From: Catellatospora sp. KI3
GTDB taxonomy: Bacteria; Actinomycetota; Actinomycetes; Mycobacteriales; Micromonosporaceae
Direction of reading: 5' to 3'
DNA: 64,000 nucleotides
NCBI RefSeq assembly: GCF_029948125.1
Contig: NZ_JASAMB010000008.1
Span: forward strand, 124,001-188,000
Shown here piece after piece: positions 61,992 to 64,000 of the stretch (within the stretch, counting starts at the first letter, position 1; every line of letters begins with the position of its first letter). The notes under the pieces were generated by a model that did no database searches, was not told the DNA's origin, and worked only from the letters and a program-made list of their open reading frames with translations. The position numbers were made by a program, and so were the translations under genes.

Positions 61992-62055
61992 GTGCAGTTT
62001 CGGGGAAAGTGCACGAATCTTGGCCGCGATTCCTGCAGTTTCCCCGAAACTGCAC
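61992..62055. repeat. Dispersed palindromic repeat family A, copy 4
   Basis: Arms GTGCAGTTTCGGGGAAA and TTTCCCCGAAACTGCAC with inner GTGCA/TGCAG. The centre is identical to copy 3 at 51081. It lies between the membrane protein and the NUDIX gene. Confidence 0.92.
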
Positions 62056-62118
62056 GACGGTCGGGCGGGAGATCGGCACTCGGGGCAGGGAATGCGGGGC
62101 GCCGATAGGATGCCGGGG

Positions 62119-62658
62119 GTGATCGAACGATTCCCCCTGCTGTTCGCACCCCAGCGCTGGGACTGGGCGAGCGTGGACGGGCAGTTCTCCACCGGCAGTC
62201 CCCCGGATGAGCTGGTCACCAAGGTGCACGTGGTCGGCTTCGACGGCGACCGGATCGTGCTGTGCCGCGACGCCCGCCCGGTGTGGTTCCTGCCCGGCGG
62301 CACCCGCGAGGCCGACGAGCCGCTGGTCGACTGCGCCGCCCGCGAGCTGCTGGAGGAGGCCGGGGCGGTACTGCGCGGGCCGCTGCACGTGATCGGCGCG
62401 CACCTGTGCCTGTCCGACCTGCCGCAGCCGTACCGGCCGTACCATCCGCACCCGCGCGTGGCCTGGCTGTGGTGCTTCGCCGACGTCAGCGTCGAGGCGG
62501 CGCCGCTCAATCCGGCCGACGGCGAACAGGTCGTCGAGGTCCGCGCGGTGGAGGTCGCCGAGGCCCGCGAGCGGCTCCTGTCCGACGGCCCGTGGTATCC
62601 GGAGCTGGTCGACCTGGCCGTCGAACTGCGCGCCGCCGGCACCGCACCCACCGTCTGA
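62119..62658 (+). CDS. NUDIX hydrolase
   Basis: 179 residues from GTG 62119, with TAGGAT (62106-62111) 7 nt upstream; ATG 62110 is within the -10 box and less likely. The NUDIX box is LPGGTREADEPLVDCAARELLEEAG (about 61-85), with REL-LEE-AG core matching GX5EX7REUXEEXGU except that the first Glu position is shifted. It hydrolyses nucleoside diphosphates linked to another group. The substrate is unknown. It is cytoplasmic. Confidence 0.88.
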   Translation: MIERFPLLFAPQRWDWASVDGQFSTGSPPDELVTKVHVVGFDGDRIVLCRDARPVWFLPGGTREADEPLVDCAARELLEEAGAVLRGPLHVIGAHLCLSDLPQPYRPYHPHPRVAWLWCFADVSVEAAPLNPADGEQVVEVRAVEVAEARERLLSDGPWYPELVDLAVELRAAGTAPTV

Positions 62659-62674
62659 ACCCGCTGCCCGAGTG

Positions 62675-62725
62675 AAGCAGGGGCCCTGCTACCTCGGAAA
62701 GCGATAAGAAGGGGCCCTTCCTTAC
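62675..62725. repeat. Dispersed repeat family D, copy 4
   Basis: Two palindromes (AGCAGGGGCCCTGCT and TAAGAAGGGGCCCTTCCTTA) flank CGGAAAGCGA. Its right end forms the TAA stop codon of the DnaN-like gene (62722-62724). Confidence 0.87.
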
Positions 62726-63867
62726 GAGGCGGGGTCGCGGCGGAGGGGGACGACCAGGTAGCGGAGATCGGGGGCGGGGGTGGGGGCGGTGAAGACGGTC
62801 GGGCGCAGGGCGGGCTGAAGGCTCAGGCGCACCGGGCCGCCCGCGAACGGGCGCAGCGCGTCGAGCAGGAAGCGGGACTGGTAGTGCCGGGTCAGCCAGT
62901 CGCCGGACGTGTCGGCCTTGAGCGTCTCCTCGGACTCACCGGCCTGCGCGTCGCGGCCCTGCACGCGCAGCTGCCCGTCGGCCAGGTCGAGGCTGACCGC
63001 GCCGGTGGGGCCGGCGTACAGGGCGGCGCGGCGGACGGCCTGGGTGAGCTCGTCGGCGTCGACGACGGCCTCGGCGGCCGGTTCGGCTTCGAGCAGCCGC
63101 CGCAGCTGAGCGTCGGGGAATCCGGCGGCCAGGGACGGCGCGGTCACGGTCCAGCCGGGCCAGGACAGCGCGCAGCGGCCGTCACCGCCGTGCAGCGTGA
63201 CCGTGTCGGCCGTGGCGCAGAGCCGGGTCACCTCGGCCAGCAGCGTCGCGGGCACCAGCACGTCCAGCCCGCCGGGGACCGCCTCGGCAGGGACCGGGCG
63301 GGTGGCGGCCGGGGCGGGCTGCCAGGGCAGTTCGGCGGCGGCGAGGCGGAAGCGGTCGGTGGCCAGCAGGGACAGCCGCCCGTCGGCGGAGCGCAGCCGC
63401 ACGCCGGTGAACAGGGGCAGCGCCTCCTCGCGGGAGGCGGCCGCGGCCACGGCGGCGGCAGCCGCGGCGAAGGCGGCGCCGGGCACCGTGCCCAGTGCGG
63501 GCGGGACGTCGGCCGCCGCGGCGGGGGCCGGTTCGAGCCGGGGCAGGGCGAACCGTGCTCCCGGCGTACGCAGGGCGACCCGGCTGCCCTTGACCACGAC
63601 CCGCAGCTGCGGCGCGTCCAGGTGGGCCAGGGTGTCGGCCAGCGCGCGGCGCGACAGCACCGCCTCGCCGTCGGTGTGGACCAGCGCGGGCAGGGTCACG
63701 CTCGCGGCGGCCTCGCCGTCGGTGGCGTGCAGCTCCAGCCGGTTCCCGGCGCCGCGCAGCAGCACCCCGGCCAGCCCCGGGCGGATCGCCCGCACCGGCA
63801 GCAGGCGCAGCAGCCGGGCGGCCGCGTCGGCCAGCAGCGCGGTGGGCAGACTCAGGTCCAGGCTCAT
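62722..63867 (-). CDS. DnaN-like sliding clamp paralogue
   Basis: 381 residues from ATG 63867, with TACCGT 6 nt upstream. Three beta-clamp domains can be followed: ATDGEAAASVTLPA and SRRALADTLAHL in domain I, LLATDRFRLAAAELPW in domain II, and the C-terminal RYLVVPLR, which corresponds to the YLVMPMR end of DnaN. The sequence is Ala/Pro-rich and more diverged than a housekeeping clamp, and no dnaA, recF or gyrB is next to it. It is probably a second clamp for a specialised polymerase or repair complex. The stop codon comes from a family D repeat. Confidence 0.82.
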   Translation of the reverse strand: MSLDLSLPTALLADAAARLLRLLPVRAIRPGLAGVLLRGAGNRLELHATDGEAAASVTLPALVHTDGEAVLSRRALADTLAHLDAPQLRVVVKGSRVALRTPGARFALPRLEPAPAAAADVPPALGTVPGAAFAAAAAAVAAAASREEALPLFTGVRLRSADGRLSLLATDRFRLAAAELPWQPAPAATRPVPAEAVPGGLDVLVPATLLAEVTRLCATADTVTLHGGDGRCALSWPGWTVTAPSLAAGFPDAQLRRLLEAEPAAEAVVDADELTQAVRRAALYAGPTGAVSLDLADGQLRVQGRDAQAGESEETLKADTSGDWLTRHYQSRFLLDALRPFAGGPVRLSLQPALRPTVFTAPTPAPDLRYLVVPLRRDPAS

Positions 63868-63882
63868 GCCCGCACGGTAGGC

Positions 63883-64000
63883 CCGGGGTACGACAGCGCC
63901 CGGGGCACGACAGCGCCCGGGGCACGACAGCGCCCAGGGGCACGACAGCGCCCAGGGGCACGACGGCGCCGAGGGGTACGGCGGCGCCGGGGTACGACAG
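63883..64000. repeat. 17-18-bp tandem repeat upstream of the DnaN-like gene
   Basis: About six and a half units of CGGGGCACGACAGCGCC with minor changes, starting 16 bp before the DnaN-like ATG and continuing past the window's end. They occupy the expected -35 region. Confidence 0.88.

Overview
The window is a very GC-rich chromosomal segment from an actinobacterium. GTG starts are frequent, many start codons have no Shine-Dalgarno but a TANNNT box 6-9 nt upstream (leaderless mRNAs), and the gene set includes LysX, an FHA-ABC exporter, an ECF41 sigma factor, AglEFG-type sugar permeases without their own ATPase, and CBM2-tagged GH6/GH18/AA10 enzymes. This fits a soil Micromonosporaceae member (Micromonospora, Actinoplanes or Catellatospora-like); the family assignment is inference. 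No phage, transposase, rRNA, tRNA or CRISPR locus was seen.

Layout. 1-6.2 kb: end of a sugar-binding protein, two permeases, a 1.9-kb gene-free stretch with a 59-bp tandem repeat and LacI/CebR-type operators, then a GH1 beta-glucosidase. 6.3-9.3 kb: Ser/Thr kinase, Gfo/Idh/MocA oxidoreductase, a small membrane protein. 9.5-14 kb: AA10 LPMO and a large secreted subtilase, the latter preceded by a candidate structured RNA with an intrinsic terminator. 14.6-16.8 kb: FHA-ABC exporter. 16.9-18.0 kb: a gene-free 1.13-kb element with about 185-bp imperfect inverted ends and tandem hairpin units. 18-25.9 kb: DUF4395/thioredoxin pair, DHA2 efflux pump, chitinase, SGNH hydrolase, SDR, LysR. 25.9-32.7 kb: EamA transporter, ketopantoate reductase-like protein, TPR-FN3 protein, TrmB. 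32.8-38 kb: an archaeal-type valyl-tRNA synthetase behind a leader peptide whose only valines are three GTA codons, then a class A PBP. 38-41 kb: GH6 cellulase with CebR-like sites and a decayed VOC gene. 41-45 kb: TetR plus a BVMO-SDR-hydrolase operon. 45-64 kb: MDR dehydrogenase, prolyl oligopeptidase, kinase-like protein, ECF41 sigma and its likely target, sirtuin, 2H phosphoesterase, small proteins, lysozyme-like secreted protein, polysaccharide deacetylase, GT8, LysX, NUDIX, and a DnaN paralogue.

How it works together. The GH1 glucosidase, the GH6 cellulase (both near CebR-like boxes), the LPMO and the chitinase form a polysaccharide-degradation theme spread over 40 kb. A second theme is the cell envelope (PBP, deacetylase, LysX, lysozyme-like protein).

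Four dispersed palindromic repeat families (called A, B, D and E here) sit at gene ends. Copies of families D and E supply the stop codons of four unrelated genes. The most original signals are the valS leader/attenuator, the structured RNA at 14.3 kb, the inverted-repeat element at 17 kb and these stop-codon-supplying repeats.
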